DNA from: JBPYFK01 sp051984675
GTDB lineage: Bacteria; Actinomycetota; Actinomycetes; Mycobacteriales; Pseudonocardiaceae
Assembly (NCBI GenBank): GCA_051984675.1
Contig: JBPYFK010000144.1
Location: forward strand, 1-6,582
Length of the DNA stretch: 6,582 nucleotides
Direction of reading: 5' to 3'
Numbering within the stretch: position 1 is the first letter of the stretch; each line of letters begins with the position of its first letter. Below, piece by piece: positions 5,593 to 6,582 of this stretch. Below the pieces are notes generated by a model that was not told where the DNA came from, ran no database searches, and was given only the letters and a program-made list of their open reading frames with translations. A program made the translations under genes and the position numbers.

Positions 5593-6033
5593 ATGCCTAC
5601 GACCATGGCGGATGCGCTGGTGCGAAGCACCCAAAAAACCGAGGAATGGCTGCACGAACTGCAAACCCGGTTGGGAATGACGGGCGACGAGCAAGCCCCT
5701 TACCGAGTCTTGCGCGGATTCCTTCAAACGCTACGCGATCGCTTGTCGGTCGACGAGATGGCCGACTTCGCGGCCCAGTTGCCGGTCTTCCTGCGAGGAA
5801 CGTTCTACGAGGGATGGAGACCGGCCGAGACACCGCACGACTACCGGGACGCCGATACGTTCCTGGCCACGTTCTCCGACCGGGCTCAACTAACCAGCCA
5901 CGATGAGCCTGCGGAGGCTGCCCGCGCCGTCGCCGCCGTAGTACGCAATCATGTCACGTCCGGTCAGTATGAACATGTCTTGGACCAGTTGCCTCCGCCG
6001 GTTTCTTCTCTACTAGCCGTACCTCGTTCGTGA
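5593..6033 (+). CDS. Stand-alone DUF2267 protein
   Basis: This encodes 146 residues. Residues about 16-141 fit DUF2267: TEEWLHELQTRLGM, YRVLRGFLQTLRDRLSVDEMADFAAQLPVFLRGTFYEGW, then a second helical half ending AVAAVVRNHVTSGQYEHVLDQLPPPVSSLL. The LSVDE-x-ADFAAQLP-x-FLRG-x-(F/Y)YEGW run is the hallmark stretch. The protein is all-helical, soluble and of unknown function. I chose the ATG at 5593 because AGGAGG lies 6 bases upstream; longer readings from 5437 would cross the promoter. Its family is shared with the N-terminal part of the gene at 1931-2659, so the locus has two DUF2267 proteins, each behind a SigB/SigF-type promoter. It is monocistronic in this window. Confidence 0.85.
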   Translation: MPTTMADALVRSTQKTEEWLHELQTRLGMTGDEQAPYRVLRGFLQTLRDRLSVDEMADFAAQLPVFLRGTFYEGWRPAETPHDYRDADTFLATFSDRAQLTSHDEPAEAARAVAAVVRNHVTSGQYEHVLDQLPPPVSSLLAVPRS

Positions 6034-6059
6034 CCCGAGCCTCATGCACTGGCGACATT

Positions 6060-6069
6060 CCATGCATGG
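6060..6069. repeat. 10-base palindrome
   Basis: CCATGCATGG, self-complementary, 27 bases after the DUF2267 stop codon. Role unknown. Confidence 0.4.
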
Positions 6070-6083
6070 GTCATGGGTGTAGA

Positions 6084-6117
6084 CATAACTGATCCGCGCG
6101 ATGGCGGATCAGTTATG
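6084..6117. terminator. Perfect 14-base inverted repeat (terminator or mobile-element remnant)
   Basis: CATAACTGATCCGC (6084-6097), loop GCGATG, GCGGATCAGTTATG (6104-6117). It lies 50 bases past the DUF2267 stop and is the strongest stem in the window, so it may end that transcript, although no T-run follows. Alternatively, GCGGATCAGTT words recall ends of IS21-like elements in actinomycetes (from memory); no transposase gene is present. Confidence 0.5.
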
Positions 6118-6195
6118 GCGATCCAGCCGGGGGTGTCCTTGCCAGCGTGACACCGACGTCGGTACTGCGCCGCTGAATACCTCCAGTGGTGACAA

Positions 6196-6211
6196 GAGGC
6201 GCCGTCGCCTC
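6196..6211. terminator. Small perfect hairpin
   Basis: GAGGCG, loop CCGT, CGCCTC. It is about 60 bases beyond the last recognisable ribA codon on the minus strand, so it could be that gene's old terminator. No T-run is seen. Confidence 0.3.
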
Positions 6212-6271
6212 AACACAGGCGGCAACCGGTGCTGCATACCGTCGCTTGGGTGAACTGGTTGACCACGCGTT

Positions 6272-6582
6272 TCAGGCAACCTGGCGTTGGTCGAGCAGAT
6301 GGCCCATCCGGTATTGTTTGTTGGTCAGTGGAACGGTATCCGCTCGACAACCGATACTCCGCCGGCTTCCAGGGCTCGGACTTTGGCGGGGTTGTTTGTC
6401 AGCAGCCGGACGTGAGTCACCTCCAGGTCGCGTAGCACCGCTGTGGCGGCGCCGTACTCGCGCGCGTCGGCCGGTTCTCCGAGCTCGAGGTCGGCGTCCA
6501 CTGTGTCTAGTAAGCAATTGCCCGCTACGGGGCTGTTGCCCCACCGAGCTTCGTCCACGATTGATGTGCGTTTACGCAGTAC
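6272..6582 (-). pseudogene. ribA: Remnant of the C-terminal part of RibA (GTP cyclohydrolase II)
   Basis: From 6510 downward the minus strand reads LLDTVDADLELG, then DAREYGAATAVLRDLEV, then VRLLTNNPAKVRALEAGGVSVVERIP. This is the conserved end of GTP cyclohydrolase II, the enzyme that opens the GTP ring to start riboflavin synthesis. A stop follows at 6325-6327. The homology resumes in another frame as YRMGHLLD (near 6290-6315, ending at 6272), the usual TKRxRMGHLL region, so a frameshift and a loss of several codons have occurred. Upstream of LLDTVD the frame is open to the window edge, but VLRKRTSIVDEARWGNSP does not resemble the expected GRGIGL-x-KLRAY-x-LQD region. The catalytic zinc and GTP-binding part is absent from this window. 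It is probably a non-functional fragment left by recombination. Confidence 0.7.

Noticed and set aside
5190..5906. Plus-strand open frame of 238 codons
   Set aside because: It runs through the promoter repeat and overlaps the well-supported DUF2267 gene in another frame.

Overview
The window looks like a chromosomal stretch from a high-GC actinomycete (Actinomycetota). The evidence is GC-rich third codon positions, GTG starts, a ClpC very close in wording to actinobacterial ClpC, a DUF5709 protein (an actinobacterial family), and -10 elements of the GGGTAA/GGGTAT type used by the SigB/SigF group of stress sigma factors. I cannot name the genus.

Layout. On the minus strand, 2659 to 1 holds three co-oriented genes that probably form one operon: a DUF2267 protein with a degenerate pterin-carbinolamine-dehydratase-like (PCD) tail, a very acidic DUF5709 protein, and a ClpC-type AAA+ unfoldase that runs off the left edge. 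A good SigB/SigF-type promoter (GTTA-N16-GGGTAA) precedes the first gene. Upstream lies a roughly 290-base gene-free block rich in inverted repeats, then a minus-strand STAS-domain (anti-sigma-factor antagonist-like) gene at 2983-3429. Divergent from it is a small plus-strand DUF2188-type gene at 3664-3930. A convergent minus-strand DMT/EamA-type membrane transporter gene occupies 4200-5075. The next block (5076-5592) carries a doubtful small ORF, a 20-base tandem duplication and a second SigB/SigF-type promoter (GTGT-N16-GGGTAT). This promoter drives a plus-strand stand-alone DUF2267 gene at 5593-6033. The right end is decaying DNA: a perfect 14-base inverted repeat and a frameshifted remnant of the C-terminal part of RibA (GTP cyclohydrolase II).

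How it may work together. The set (Clp unfoldase, STAS regulator, two DUF2267 proteins, DUF5709, DUF2188, SigB/SigF-like promoters) reads as a general-stress locus. The most unusual points are the apparent lack of the middle (UVR/coiled-coil) domain in this ClpC, loss of catalytic histidines in the PCD-like domain, and a STAS protein whose usual phosphorylated Ser is replaced. Linking the small proteins to ClpC as adaptors or substrates is only a hypothesis from gene order.
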